Below, piece after piece: positions 1 to 12,321 of a stretch of 64,000 bases of DNA. Both the position numbers and the translations under genes were made by a program. This DNA is from Portunus trituberculatus (taxonomy: Eukaryota; Arthropoda; Malacostraca; Decapoda; Portunidae): contig NC_059283.1 of the NCBI RefSeq assembly GCF_017591435.1, positions 6,998,512-7,062,511 of the forward strand. Direction: 5' to 3'. The notes under the pieces were generated by a model, which worked only from the letters and a program-made list of their open reading frames with translations, ran no database searches and had not been told where the DNA came from. The first letter of the stretch is position 1, and every line of letters begins with the position of its first letter.

Positions 1-1
1 T

Positions 2-35
2 CACCATCACCACCACCACCACCACCATCACACCA
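2..35. repeat. imperfect (CCA)n trinucleotide repeat
   Basis: Interrupted CAC/CAT triplets at the window edge; the tract may continue to the left of the window. Confidence 0.8.
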
Positions 36-182
36 CCGAGCCTGGCATCACAAAACCCAGCGCTGTATAAGCTACAAAATAATCCCACTCATTTATTCCC
101 TTGACATAACATCGGAAAAAAAATATATATTCAATTATACATTTCACATTAAAACACTCCCCGCTTAGCCACATCCGCCTCA

Positions 183-184
<2 letters not shown>

Positions 185-234
<50 letters not shown>
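185..234. repeat. (CA)n microsatellite, about 25 units
   Basis: Pure CA run with CA-rich degenerate flanks on both sides. Confidence 0.98.
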
Positions 235-235
<1 letters not shown>

Positions 236-389
236 CAATGCACGCAACACAACACACAGCTAACAACACTCGCCACAACTCAACGAAACCTACAAACCAG
301 ACAATACTAACAAACAGGTTTTCTCTGAAATTTAATAACTGTGACGATACTTAACCTTATTTCTTCCCCCCTTCTCCTTGTCTCCTCTT

Positions 390-391
<2 letters not shown>

Positions 392-453
<62 letters not shown>
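392..453. repeat. (TC)n microsatellite, about 31 units
   Basis: Pure TC run inside a larger pyrimidine-rich stretch. The open frames across it encode only Ser-Leu or Arg-Glu repeats. Confidence 0.98.
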
Positions 454-456
<3 letters not shown>

Positions 457-1130
457 TCTCCTTATCTGTTTTGTATCCTCCCTTCCCTTATTGGCTTCTA
501 TATTAGTTTTCTTTGCTTTTGTCTTATCTTCTTTCCTTCTTTCCTTCCATCTCACTATCGTCTAAATTAATGTCCTTTCTTATCATGTCTTCTTATGTTT
601 TCTTTCTTCCTTTTCTTTTCTTTTTTTTCTTTTCTTTATTATAATGCTTGCAGTTCTTTTATCCATTCCTTTTGCGTTCCTTCTATTCCTTCTTTTCTGC
701 ACTATCTATTCTCTTTTTGGTAATTTTCCTTCTCCCTATCTCCTCTTTTCCTTCTATCGCCAATCATTCCACCCTAAGAATGCAGTTATTCCTCTCTTCC
801 ATCGTTTCCTTTCCTTCTTTCCCAACACCGCACCACCTCAGCTCCTTTCCCTCCCTCTTCTTCCCTCCTGCGCCTCCCCAACCATTCCTTCCCCCCTCGA
901 GCGTCCCTCCTCGCCCTTCCGCAACGACCCACAACGACTCGAAGTAACGGCGGTGGTCTGGCGTCTTGTGGGTCGTGTTTGCTCACCTACTTGCACGTGG
1001 CTAAGTGGGAGAGTCCTTGTTCCTCCTCGCTAGCAGACCACAACTCGCCCTCCCTCAGTCTCCCTCACTCTTTGTTCCGTTGCCTGACTCGCCCTACAGT
1101 CTTAACCGGCCTGATTCCGCTTCCTTATTT
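454..1130. other. pyrimidine-rich non-genic stretch
   Basis: C and T dominate the plus strand up to about 900, then the composition becomes mixed. The two overlapping plus-strand open frames here are rich in Phe, Leu, Ser and Pro, as expected from polypyrimidine sequence. They show no domain or splice structure, so I call no gene. Confidence 0.6.
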
Positions 1131-1207
1131 CTGGTGTGATTTGTGAGGTTGTTCCTTCTCTTATGTGGTTTGGTCTCCTTTGCTTCAATTCTTACTTTGT
1201 GTTTGTG

Positions 1208-1361
<154 letters not shown>

Positions 1362-1761
1362 GTGAAGCCAAATACTCCATACTGATAGTCTCCTTGGGAT
1401 TTGAAAGGGTAAGAGAATAAAAAAGAGCTATTGGGAAAACTTGGTATAATCTTGATTGATGAAAACGATAAAAAAGTAATGCTTCTTTCTTTAAACTGAG
1501 GATTATCAATACTGCCAAAATAGTTCACCAGGCATCTGTTATTCATTTATTTTTTTTCATAATTTCTTACATCAGATTATTTTTTTCCCCAATAATAAAA
1601 CTTTTGAATAATTTCGTAACGAGGTGGGTTGAGACAGGCAAGGCCCCACTAATGAGGACTGCATTCTGTTCTACCTGCGCGTCACCGTCACCTCAACTCG
1701 CCAAACCACCCGAGGCATCAACACCGTCACCTGCACGATACGAAGACCACGTCACGCCCCA

Positions 1762-1762
<1 letters not shown>

Positions 1763-1797
<35 letters not shown>
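1763..1797. repeat. (CA)n microsatellite, about 17 units
   Basis: Pure CA run followed by C-rich, CA-rich sequence to about 1970. Confidence 0.97.
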
Positions 1798-1799
<2 letters not shown>

Positions 1800-2036
1800 A
1801 TGAAAACTCTCCCTCCCTCACCACAAACCACCCTTCCTCCCACTTCCTTCTCCTTCCCCAACCTCCCCCAACACAGTCCATGTCCCCTCTACTCCTTCCC
1901 CACCACACAGAAACTACAAACACACCAAAACTCTTAACAGCAACCCTCCCTAGCCTCTTCTTTTACCTTCCCCCTACCTCCCACATGTCCTCTCTCTCTC
2001 TCTCTCGCCCACTATTCCCTACACAGGTATACTCAC

Positions 2037-2087
2037 CATCAGCGGCTCCTACATGCAGGTACACCGGGCCCAGGTACGCGTACTTAC
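2037..2087 (-). CDS. possible 51-nt internal exon, phase 1 at both ends
   Basis: Seen on the minus strand: a good acceptor (TCTAAT branch-like motif, then TTTTCCCTTTGTGCAG) ends at 2088, and a consensus donor GATG|GTGAGTAT starts at 2036. Between them lie 51 nt, a multiple of three. One frame is open and reads KYAYLGPVYLHVGAAD, with a split codon at each end. Eleven of the 16 complete codons end in G or C, against an AT-richer surround. The entry phase equals the exit phase of the signal-peptide exon at 31994-32151 on the same strand, so joining the two would keep the frame across a roughly 30-kb intron. I do not recognise a domain. The first bases after the acceptor (GTAAGT) are themselves donor-like, so this could instead be a donor or a chance pairing. 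Phase agreement alone has a one-in-three chance. Confidence 0.3.
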
Positions 2088-2379
2088 CTGCACAAAGGGA
2101 AAATAAGACATTAGACACAAAATATCGTACGAATCAAATTGCATTACTAAACAGAATCAATGCAGCACAAAGGGACGGGACACATAATTCCTCCCTAACT
2201 TACGAGTGTATTTCCTTTCACCCTAATCACTACAGGAAGGACACGCACCCTAAAGAAAAAAAAAGAGAGAGAGGGAGAGGGAGAGATGTGTCGGGTGGGG
2301 GGTTAGAGAAGTCCGTCACGTATCGACTTCCTACGAGTGTATTCCGTTTTTTCGTATTATTAATTTGCTCGACACACGC

Positions 2380-2556
<177 letters not shown>

Positions 2557-2705
2557 GCTAACTTATCCCCAAGACTCAAACTTTATATTCCTCAGAGCGA
2601 TGCATTTTAACTCTGCCCAAGAAGTTTTCAGACGACATATGTCACCGATTAATAAAAGGAGAATTAAAAAGAAGAAAAAAAGAAGAGAAAAAGAAGACAT
2701 ACTGT

Positions 2706-2753
2706 GGAGGAGGAGGAGGAGGAGGAGGAGGAGGAGGAGGAGGAGGAGGAGGA
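2706..2753. repeat. (GGA)n trinucleotide repeat, about 16 units
   Basis: Pure GGA run embedded in A/G-rich sequence from 2655 to 2790. Confidence 0.97.
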
Positions 2754-2922
2754 CAAGAAGAATAAGTAGTGAACAAGAAGTGAGGGCCGTAGGAATTATC
2801 AAGCCCAAGTGGTCTCCGTCACTAGAATAATAAGAGGCTAATAGATACCAGTTATGAATAAATTCCTACCTGCTTCTTGCTCTCCTCTTGATATCCTTAT
2901 TAATGCAACGACTACGAGGAAG

Positions 2923-2996
2923 AGGAGGAGGAGGAGGAGGAGGAGGAGGAGGAGGAGGAGGAGGAGGAGGAGGAGGAGGAGGAGGAAGAGGAGGAG
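2923..2996. repeat. (GGA)n trinucleotide repeat, about 24 units
   Basis: Same motif and strand orientation as the tract 170 bp to the left, with one GAA interruption near the right end. Confidence 0.97.
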
Positions 2997-3251
2997 AAAA
3001 ACTATCTTCATTAGCCAATATTTGAATTCACTGGTAAAATAAACAAAATTAAACGATAGCAAATGCGAATATATTAATTAAAGGCTCCAAAAAAGGGCAG
3101 GTAAAGGCCGCTGATGAGAATCTATCACAGGTGAGGCAAAATGAGGGTTTGTCCTTGTTATCTCCAGCAAGCAAAAACTTACTACCATCTTGTCACTCTC
3201 GCCTCGCTAATGTATCTCCATCCTCCAGCTCCTTCATCCTCCATCTTCCTC

Positions 3252-3567
3252 CACCTTCTCTCCCACGCAAAGAAACTCCTCCTCCACCTTCTCTTAGCAC
3301 CAGTTAGCATTAATCACTTTCCTCTTCTTTGCACTAACACCTAACCACTCTTTTACTCCTCTTCTTCTTCTTTTTACCCCCACAGCGTCTAAAATCCTCC
3401 CACATCCTTTCACCTTCTCTCCACCCAAAGACACACCTCCTCCACCTTCTCTTAGCACGAGTTAGCATTAATCACTTTCCTCTTATATGCACAAACATCT
3501 AACCACTCTCCTACTCCTCCTCTTCCTCTTTTAACCCCACAGAGTCTAATCTCCTCCCACATCCTTT
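3252..3567. repeat. tandem duplication, 159-bp period, two copies
   Basis: Copy 1 starts at 3252 and copy 2 at 3411, both with CACCTTCTCTC. Shared landmarks in order are CTCCACCTTCTCTTAGCAC, GTTAGCATTAATCACTTTCC, a CCCCACAG block and CCTCCCACATCCTTT. Divergence is modest and mostly in the pyrimidine-rich parts. No open frame is conserved between the copies. Confidence 0.85.
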
Positions 3568-3624
3568 CTTCTCGTCATCCCCCAGCAGACACTCACACCT
3601 GTAACAGCAGCTTCAGGTAACAGG

Positions 3625-4600
3625 TAAGGCTTCCAATCTACTGCTGCCACTACCGCCACCTGTACAACCCTCACAGGTAACCTTCTGACGTGCCAATGTG
3701 ACGATGGTTGTGTATGATAAGGCCCACTACAGTCAATACAAGGCCGCTCAGGATGTACGGTTGATAGGATGGTTGCGTAAAGGGAATAAAAGGTTGGGAT
3801 GTGATTTGATTAATTAGGCGATTGATTGGTACTTGTGTGTCGCGATAAGGTCATATGGCGCCTAGCATTAAAAGGTTTGTAAGTAGTATGAAGGGAATAC
3901 AATTAGTTGGAATATCCTATTAGACTTGTTATTAAGAATGATCTAAACTTAAGACTACACAGAAGAAAATGTTAACACTTGATAATAAAGCCAGAAGTCA
4001 AAGATACAGTCAAATAGAAGATAAAAATAGCCGCAAAATTGGAAAACAAAGGTGTAAGCTAAAAAAAATACAATTACAATGAATCACGAGGGTTATAATG
4101 CATCACACAACACATGAAAATAAAACGAAAGCAAAAAACAACAAATTGAAATAGAACAGACACCTGGGTCGGAGAATAATGGTAATCTAATCCCAGAGTT
4201 CAATTATGATGAAAAACAAGTAAAAAGTGAAGGCTGAGGCGTGTCGTGGGTTTGAGTCTGCCTGCCTCGGGGTCAATAAGGAAGATAAGAGCAGCAGGTG
4301 ACGCAGGAATAAGGTAATATGGACGTGGTGATATAGCCAGACCAAACCCACCGTGGAATTTTTTCCTTAATTGAATGAAATGAAAGAATTTACCTTAAGG
4401 GAATTAATTAAGGCTGCCCTGGACCACAAGCACACTTTTACCTGAGACATGGCCAGGTGTGCTGAAGTGACGTGTTCCTTTTAGGGTTCAGAAGTAATTT
4501 TGAATGTAATTTAAAGGAAACAGGATTCAGAAAAAGGTTGACGGTTCAGATTAAACAAGAACACAACTCTTATTTAACCATATAAGAAAAGATTGCTTAT
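3625..4600. other. unique AT-rich sequence, no gene seen
   Basis: No microsatellite, repeat unit or exon-like segment is visible. Open frames are short in all six frames. Confidence 0.6.
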
Positions 4601-4812
4601 TAAGCCTTTCCGTATTATGACGCTTTTCCATATTCATTCTGCTTATTATTTGGTGATTTTATACAGCTTCAGAAACTTATGTGGGGATTAAAATAGTGAA
4701 GACTGTGGCCATTAATCATCTGACCTCTACAGACCCTTCCTAATGTCAATAAAATGGTTTAAACTTAAGCAAATCTGAAGGTAAAAAATGTGTCATAATA
4801 TTGAAGGGATTA
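4601..4812 (+). mobile_element. MITE-like element, copy A
   Basis: About 212 bp, starting TTAAGCCTTTCCGTATTATG and ending CATAATATTGAAGGGATTAA, so the ends are imperfect inverted repeats. The interior is shared with the copies at 27051-27256 and 35224-35425; landmarks are GGTGATTTTATACAGCTTC, GGGATTAAAATAGTGAAGA and GACCC/GATCC TTCCTAATGT. It has no coding capacity. The length, inverted ends and dispersion fit a non-autonomous DNA transposon. TTAA at both ends would suit a piggyBac-type target site, but that is inference. Confidence 0.85.
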
Positions 4813-5504
4813 ATGAGTAAATATTTCAATCATATATGGCTGAAGACACTTAATGTGATGGCACAAAACGTCACAACATTAATTATATGAAACAGATCAA
4901 CTACATAAGTAAATAAGTAAATAAATACCTGATACATGAATAACTAAACACTACACCAACCTCAATCCTCTGATGAAACACAATTTTGAGGATTAAAGAA
5001 AATAAAACAAAAAGGAAAAAGAGAAAAAGAGAAAAAATGACAGCATGATACATTTTCTCCCTCGCTACAGCGGTGATTTATTTAATGTGGTTAATCAGCT
5101 AGCGGGTCACTCTATATTGATTCCAGGGATATGGGGGATTTACCGCGCCTATGGGGGCATTTAGGCGACCCTCTGGTGGCGAGATGGGCACAGGGATGGG
5201 AGTGATGGGAATGGGAATGGAAGGGATGGTGGGAATGGCAGCAAAGCGTCGTATGAGGTAGATGTTAAAGGTGAGGGTATGGGAGGGAGAGGGAGAGGTA
5301 TGGGCGTCACGCGAAGTATGGGTAATGGAAGGGAGTAATGGGGGATGATGGGGTGATGGTACGGAGGGGGAGGATAGGCCAGCTAGCACGCAACTCTCTT
5401 ATCTCACATCTTACATTAATAATACAGAAATATGAACGAGTCTTGCTTTTCTACGTAGCTTTGTGTTCGTCTATGCTTCGGGACTAGCGTGATCACTGTT
5501 GCCA
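4813..5504. other. unique sequence; G-rich patch at 5130-5380
   Basis: AT-rich up to about 5080, then 5130-5380 is a run of GGGA/ATGG-like repeats such as GATGGGAATGGGAATGG. The 96-residue minus-strand frame over it is Pro, Ser, Ile and Thr-rich and reflects that low complexity. No gene called. Confidence 0.6.
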
Positions 5505-6035
5505 GACTCTAGGTAAGTTATTAAAGTTTACAAGAGTCCCAGTGCTTTCAAAAGACTCTAGTTGAAGTTATAGGGGTATTTTCAAGAGTTTCACTGTTTC
5601 AATAGACTCTAAATAAAGTTATAAGCGTGTTTTCAAGTTCTAGTGTTTTCAATCTCAAGTAGAGGTAATAGGGATGTTTTTAAGAGTTTTAATGTTTTCC
5701 ATAAACTCTAGCTGAAGTTATATGGGTTTGTTTTAAAGTTCCAGGGCTTTCAATAGACTCTTGTTGAAGTTATAGGGATGTCTCAAGTTTTTATTTTTTT
5801 CAATAGACTCCAGGCGAAGTTATATGGGATTGTTTTAAAGTTCCAGTGCTTTCAATAGACTCTAGTTGAAGTCATAGCGATATTTTCAAGAGTTCCAGTG
5901 TTTTCAATTGACTCTAGTTGAAAGTTATAGCGGTGTTTTCAAGAGTTCAACTACTTTTGGAAGGCTTAAGGTGAAGTTACTATTGTTTTGTATTTATTTA
6001 AATATTCAAGTACTTTTAATAGACTGTAGTTGAAG
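5505..6035. repeat. degenerate minisatellite, about 51-bp unit, about 11 copies
   Basis: A diverged unit recurs: GACTCTAGTTGAAGTTATAG, then a TTTTCAAGAGTTCCAGTG-like block and CTTTCAATA. The GACTCT landmark or its variant falls near 5505, 5554, 5605, 5654, 5704, 5756, 5806, 5858, 5910, 5963 and 6022, a spacing of 49-59 bp. Copies differ by substitutions and small indels, so the array is old. It is non-coding in all frames. Confidence 0.9.
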
Positions 6036-7000
6036 CTAGTGAGTTACTGAAAGTGCATAATTTCAGCAATAATAAAAAAATAAGTATTCTGTACCAAAAC
6101 GAAAAACAGCCAAGATAACCCATAGAGAGAGAACAGAGCCTTTCAGAACAGGTGTACCAGGAGACGGACCAATACCAGAAGTTAAATTAGAAGGAACACA
6201 GCTGCCAGTCAGTGCATTTCGCCTACAGGAGGTTGCTAGGTTCGTCTTGTGAAGGTAAGAGGATAATGCATATGAGAGGGATATAACCCATGTAAATCAG
6301 CCCGCATTCTTCGGTAAGATATGGTATTAACACGCAAACACTGACTAATGGATGTGTTTACTCACCGCATTATGCACTGAGCGATCTAACTATCTTGTGT
6401 TTCGGGTATGCGGTCGAGAGATGATATCGAAGCACAGATAAAACATGTAACGACCGCCCAGAACATCTAATAAAGCATATAAACAATGCATAGAAGTACA
6501 AAAGAAGATTAACGCACGGGGGAAAAGGAGAGCAACTGATACGGACCCGAAGCTTACTATGATCACAAAGAACAGATAATATACAGCATACATTAATGAG
6601 ACACTAAAGAGTTTAAAGAATATGTAATAAGAAATAAAGCATGCATGCAAGTAAAGAGAAAATTAACACGAAAGACACGAGAAAATTAAAAAACGAACTG
6701 AAGACTTCACGAAAATAACAACGCACGAACAAAAGAGACAATAAAAGAGGGAACAAACGCCTGGAGAAAAGAAAATTAACGTAACGAAAAACGAGAGAAA
6801 AGAAAACGAACTGGAGAGGAGAGAAAACCCCAAATTTTTGATGACCCATTTCTTTCTTTCACGGAGATTTAGAGAACAATTGCGTCTTCTGCTAATGACT
6901 ATAATTACTGCCTCTGCCTCCCGTCAATTACCGGGCAGTAGTTGGGCCAGATCTCTAGGCTTCCCTGACCGCCGGCTTTGACCTTCTCCAGCCGAGCGGG
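6036..7000. other. unique sequence, AT-rich, no gene seen
   Basis: A-rich plus strand from 6560 to 6840. The minus-strand frames here are rich in Phe, Leu, Ser and Tyr, which matches base composition rather than coding. A G/GTGAGTAAA donor-like site sits on the minus strand at 6364 without a convincing acceptor. Confidence 0.5.
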
Positions 7001-7003
7001 GAG

Positions 7004-7029
7004 CGGTAGTGGTGGTGGTGGTGGTGGTA
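7004..7029. repeat. short (GGT)n repeat
   Basis: About seven GGT units after one AGT variant. Confidence 0.85.
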
Positions 7030-7126
7030 GAAGAGATGAATCCTGCCCAGCTTCCCTAATAATAAAAATAAGATCTAATTTACCTTATCGTTCTCGGCGC
7101 CGACCGGGACAGCCACAACACCGGTT

Positions 7127-7130
<4 letters not shown>

Positions 7131-7195
<65 letters not shown>
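7131..7195. repeat. (GA)n microsatellite, about 32 units
   Basis: Pure GA run bordered by unique sequence. Confidence 0.98.
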
Positions 7196-7196
<1 letters not shown>

Positions 7197-7199
7197 AAC

Positions 7200-7955
7200 C
7201 AAGTACCCCTTTTTTAAAGATCCACTACTGAAATGCTCAAAACGATGCGAATAAACTCAAAGATTCAGCAATTTTCTTTATCTCTCGTAACATTTCTCAC
7301 TGGGTTGTTGTTCAGGTATTTGTGGGCACATTGTTCATTCATCCATGGCCCTGCTCTAGCCTCCTCCCTTGATCATGCATAATGAAAGGAAAGGAAAACT
7401 GGGAGGCTGAAAAACGAGGTCGATTCAGAAGCGTATACTGCAGGGAGCTTGTATTTATTTATTGATGGTTTTTTTATTCTTGTTTTTAACGGTGACCAAG
7501 ATCAGGCTCAAGATCAGGTTTTTATAGATTGACTGGAGATGCAGTAGCGGGGTAATATGTCATGAATGGACGAAAAATCAAGTTATGTCTAAAATTGTTA
7601 ATCAGAATAGCAACTAAGGAATCTACACGTGTTTATAAAGGAACACAATGTGTTAAGTCCAAAATTCACCTAAAATGAAAAAAAAAATGTAGACTAATAC
7701 GCATATTGTACATCATTAACATATACAACAATATCAAATAAATTAAAACAGACGCCCCAGCAATGAACACCATTTGACCTAAAAGAAGAATCTACAGTTT
7801 AAGACCAAAATTCAGGTAAAAAAGAAAGAAGAATCTCGCAGCACCAACCAACCACCAGAAAAAAAACACAAAAACAAAAACCCAGAAACTCACTATTTCA
7901 AAACACAACATTAAGCCCCGGAGTCCAGACATAGGTAAAACAGAAAGAAGACTTC
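7200..7955. other. unique AT-rich sequence, no gene seen
   Basis: No long open frame apart from low-complexity ones and no recognisable repeat. Confidence 0.6.
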
Positions 7956-7958
7956 CAT

Positions 7959-8004
7959 ACCACCACCACCACCACCACCACCACCACCACCACCACCACC
8001 ACCA
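7959..8004. repeat. (ACC)n trinucleotide repeat, about 15 units
   Basis: Pure ACC run; read on the minus strand it gives poly-Trp or poly-Gly frames that are not genes. Confidence 0.97.
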
Positions 8005-8317
8005 GACACTAGGAAAATTCAGCACCCAGGGGACTCAAGCGCTAAGACACGACACGCTGATTCCCTATAGAGAGCATAAGAAAGCTCTAATACCCGCCAC
8101 ACACACGCTGCCGGTAATTAAACTTGAGGGAGGGAGAGGAGGGGCCTACACGTCACTAATAACGAAGAAGGGAGGGTGGTGGGTTCTGTGGGAGAAGGGG
8201 GAGGGTAGAGGGAGGGAAGAAAGGGACGAAGGGTGGAAAATAAAGGGAAGTTTCAGTACAGGGACGATACAAATTGCGCCTTGAAAGAAAGATGGACTTC
8301 AGAGTGAATGCAATTAA

Positions 8318-8437
<120 letters not shown>

Positions 8438-8649
8438 TAACGAGACATAATTATAAGTTACTTTACGAAAAAAAATGTGAACTTCTAAGCCTAAAAACAA
8501 AACCAAAAAAAGTAAGAGAAAAAGAAGAAAAAAAACATGGAGGGGAAAATAATTAGCAGAAAGGAATTAAAAAAAGTTCCCTTTTATCCTTTGTCTCTTC
8601 TTTATGACTTTTCTTTTTTACATTCTCTCGGATATATGAACTACCAGAC

Positions 8650-8652
<3 letters not shown>

Positions 8653-8685
<33 letters not shown>
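8653..8685. repeat. (TC)n microsatellite, about 16 units
   Basis: Short pure TC run. Confidence 0.97.
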
Positions 8686-8686
<1 letters not shown>

Positions 8687-8689
8687 GGT

Positions 8690-9289
8690 AATCATCCTCA
8701 TACTCTCCCCTGTCCTTTCTTTAAGCTCATTCCCCTTACAATATAATAATACATTTTTATGGGTTGCCTCACAGAACAAGGTACATAAGTCCCGTGCGCT
8801 CCCTCTCTCTCTCCCCTTCCTGAGAGAGGCCGAACCAGGGCAGGTCGAGAAGTGAACAGAAAACACAGGGAGCAATTTCTTGACTACCTTACCAAAAATA
8901 TACGAGATTGACCGCAGCTGCATATGATAATGTAAGAAAGATTATCCTTAATGTTTGAAATCATGCAATCAAGTAGGTAACGGGTAAAAAACAGGACTAT
9001 CTTTATCATGCAAATAACGTGCAGATAAAACTGTTGCAAAAAGAATATAAAAGGCGACGGAAGGCTATTTAGCTGGAGAATTTTCGTAGCAATATATCTA
9101 CGCGAGAATAAAAATAGTGAAATGAAGCTCCCAGGAATTAAGATGAAGGCGTGCTGGGAATACTAACTCATCATGCTAACTAAATAAAAACGTCCATATT
9201 ATCATCCCATCACAGAGAAAAAAGAAAGACGGCGGAAGTCACTAAAAAAGCAGTCTGGCCACAAATCTTGCCCGAAAGAACCTAATCAA
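8690..9289. other. unique sequence, no gene seen
   Basis: Balanced to AT-rich sequence without repeats or exon-like open frames. Confidence 0.55.
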
Positions 9290-9415
9290 GCACTGCCCCC
9301 GCCCCTCCCTCACCCCACCTTCACTCACCCTCGCTGCCTCACCCCCACTCTCACTCACCCCGCTCTTACTCACTCCCCCTTTCTCACCCCGCCCCCACTC
9401 ACTCCTCCGCCATCA
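9290..9415. repeat. C-rich low-complexity tract (CTCACCC-like)
   Basis: Repeated CTCACYCC and CCGCCC words with irregular spacing, resembling an eroded short-period tandem repeat. C-rich on the plus strand. Confidence 0.6.
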
Positions 9416-9439
9416 TCCCGCCCTGACTGACGCCACCAG

Positions 9440-10090
9440 GAGTCGCCTTAGTTAATTTTTAGCTAACATAACGTACGGTAATCTTGGCTGAGCGAACATA
9501 ATGTAACAGGCGGGGCTGAGGCTTGTCCCCGCGGCACGCCACCTCCCCGGCTGGCTCCGTGATGAACCTTTGACGCGGCCGCACCTCAGGACGCGCGGAA
9601 ATACGAACCATCAAGTTACTCCGCGTATAAAATCTAAATACTCCATCATTACGGGTCCAATTAAGCCGGGGAATAATGGCCACTCCAGTACAACCCGCAA
9701 TAATCACCAATTACTCCAGATTATTTGCATAATTATACATCATCGACACCTCCTGACACTGCCTGGCCGGGCTCATGGTGCGGGGCGGCCGATTTCTCCC
9801 CCAGCCTTCATAATTACCCCAACAGAACCCCGAGGCCGTCCCAGATGCCGCTCATCCTTCACTCCCACCACTCGCGATGCCCCCTAATCCCTGCCTACCG
9901 GGACGCCACGCCACTCATACCCCGACGAGGCGGCGAGGCGGCGTGGCGTGGTCTGGCGTGGCGTGGTGTGAAGTCAGACACATTTCTTGCCGCTGCCTTG
10001 CGTCTCTCTCTAAACATGTCAAGCAGCGCGAACTATAACATTAGACGTTATATATTTTACACTTTACAGCAAATAAGGATATAAAACCTC
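9440..10090. other. unique GC-balanced patch, possible regulatory sequence
   Basis: Non-repetitive, with scattered TAAT and TTAATT words, and free of microsatellites for 650 bp. It also has GC-rich segments (CGGCCGC, GGCGGCGAGGCGGCG). Open frames up to about 119 residues exist on both strands but lack splice or domain support. Such patches could be conserved enhancers, but nothing here proves it. Confidence 0.25.
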
Positions 10091-10151
10091 ACATGATGTT
10101 CCGTAAACATTTATCTCACTCCCTCACACACCAACGCACACACACAAGCGA

Positions 10152-10152
<1 letters not shown>

Positions 10153-10242
<90 letters not shown>
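10153..10242. repeat. (AC)n microsatellite, 45 units
   Basis: Pure AC run preceded by degenerate CA-rich sequence from 10126. Confidence 0.98.
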
Positions 10243-10244
<2 letters not shown>

Positions 10245-10554
10245 CCGGATATAGTATAAGATCTAATTTACGCTGTACTTCCTCACAGAGCCTAAGGAGT
10301 GTAGCAGCACGCCAGATGACCCTGAATGTATATATCACAGGATTACTTACGCGTTCTCTCCCGCTCTGCAAACTGGAACCCCGCGCTGGCCGACACACAA
10401 ACGCCAGGATATATTACCTCTTGAATTTATCTCTCTTGGGACATCGGGAAGAGGCGAATAGGGAGAAAAATTGAGCGAGACTTTTTTTTTTTTTTATTCC
10501 TTAACGCTTTGTGTCTTAGGAACGAATACACACTGACACAGACATACACTAGAA

Positions 10555-10555
<1 letters not shown>

Positions 10556-10602
<47 letters not shown>
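10556..10602. repeat. (CA)n microsatellite, about 23 units
   Basis: Pure CA run flanked on the left by diverged CA words. Confidence 0.97.
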
Positions 10603-10604
<2 letters not shown>

Positions 10605-12130
10605 AAACACAAACGCATTTCCTCCGCCCAATATCACATGTAAAACGCAACTCTTACACGCATTCACGAGTCTAATGTCAACATCGATAAATTTCACGGG
10701 ATAATGCCTTCGTCTGCGTCGCCTCCAGGAGTCAAATAACGCCCCTCGTGCCGCAGCATCCCGGTGTCTTTAAGATAACGTCCAGATAGCTGAAAGTTCG
10801 TCTCGGGGCGGTGAAGGATGCGGGTCTTTCCCCTACCCAGCGCTTCCCGTGATCGTTCTCTAAGTGTCCAGATCCCACGGTGAGTAGCGCCCATTCCTCA
10901 CCCTGACGGAGGGATGAAGGAGGGCGTGGGCGTGGGTGTCCCTCTCCTGCCCCCTTATCCTTTTACCCTGTATCCGCCTCTCAGTCACAGCAAAGTCCTG
11001 GATTGTTTGTATATACTCTCGGTTTTTCTTCTGTTTCACTCGAGTTAAGCTTCAGATATGTTTTTATTTATTTTTTTTTTTTTTAGTAGTCTAAGATATT
11101 CCTGTTATTAAATAATGCATTTTACCATATTCCTTTTAAGTTATCTGATATTTTCCTATTTCCTAACTCCATTTCTGTTAGTCAAAGCCGCTCCAGTTAT
11201 CATACTTTACCTTTCTCTTCATCCTTTCCAACCTGCTGTTCTTCCTTTCCTCCCACGTTTATCACTCTTATTGCTCCCTCGGGCGCCACACCACTACTCT
11301 ATACCTTACCTGTGTACCTGTGATTAGGTCATCCACCAGTACAGAGGCGGTGACCAATCCCGATCCTGTGTCCAATCAGGCGAGCGTCCCCACCCTCGCC
11401 CAATGAACTACTGTGTTATTATTCCTCCTCTGTGTTATCGTCCGGCGCCTTCCCGCTACATAAACAAGTTACCAATCAGCTTATCGCGCCATGAGTCAGG
11501 AAGGCGTTGGAGTCAGTCTCTCCCTAAGGCACTGGACTCCCTCGCCTCCACCTCACACACACTCAACCAGCAGCAATAGTAGGGGAGAAGCGACAAGAGG
11601 AAGAAAAGTAAAGAAAATAGAAAATGTATGTAATAAAGTAAATAATAAAAAAATAATGATATTCAGTCTTCAGTTAATTCAGTGGAAAATAACAAGATGA
11701 ATAAAAGGTAATGAAAAAAATAGTGAAAAGGGTAAAAAATGTGAAAATAGAGAATATAGTGAAAAATAATGAAAAAAACTATCTAATCTTCGTAATGAGA
11801 TAAAAAAAAAGGCTAAAAAGCAAAGAAAAATAATTAGTGAGAAAAAAAGTTAAAACAGATAATCAGAAATATCCACCATACCACATGAATCAAAATGTCT
11901 CATTCTCTCATTCCTTACTTCCTCCATCACCTCTTCGTCTGCCTCCCCCACAGGATACCCAACGCTCCCCTTACTTCTCAAAGCCACAAACCCCAAATCG
12001 GTCTCCCCACAAAGGATCCAAGACCGATGTAGCTTCGATAAAGCTGGTCTCATGGCAGCAAAATGGTCGCCCGCCATAATTGATGTACGGCTCCAGTCTT
12101 CCCTCAACTTGATAACGCCCCTCACTGCCT

Positions 12131-12131
<1 letters not shown>
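10605..12131. other. unique sequence, no supported gene
   Basis: Contains T11-16 runs near 11070 and A-rich sequence at 11600-11870. A 70-residue plus-strand frame at 11115 begins with a hydrophobic stretch, but it is explained by a pyrimidine-rich, AT-rich tract. Confidence 0.5.
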
Positions 12132-12165
<34 letters not shown>

Positions 12166-12219
12166 GATAAAAACATCCTCTTTGGCTATTTCAAGGTAGA
12201 GTAGGTGACAAAGATAGCA

Positions 12220-12275
<56 letters not shown>

Positions 12276-12321
12276 AGTGACTATGATAAAAAACAAAAAA
12301 GCATCCTCTTTGGCGATTTCA

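Noticed and set aside
5099..5389. 96-residue minus-strand frame rich in Pro, Ile, Ser
   Set aside because: Translation of a GGGA/ATGG low-complexity stretch.
11115..11327. 70-residue ORF beginning with a hydrophobic, signal-like stretch
   Set aside because: The region is T/C-rich and A/T-rich, so hydrophobic codons are expected; there is no coding bias or splice donor.
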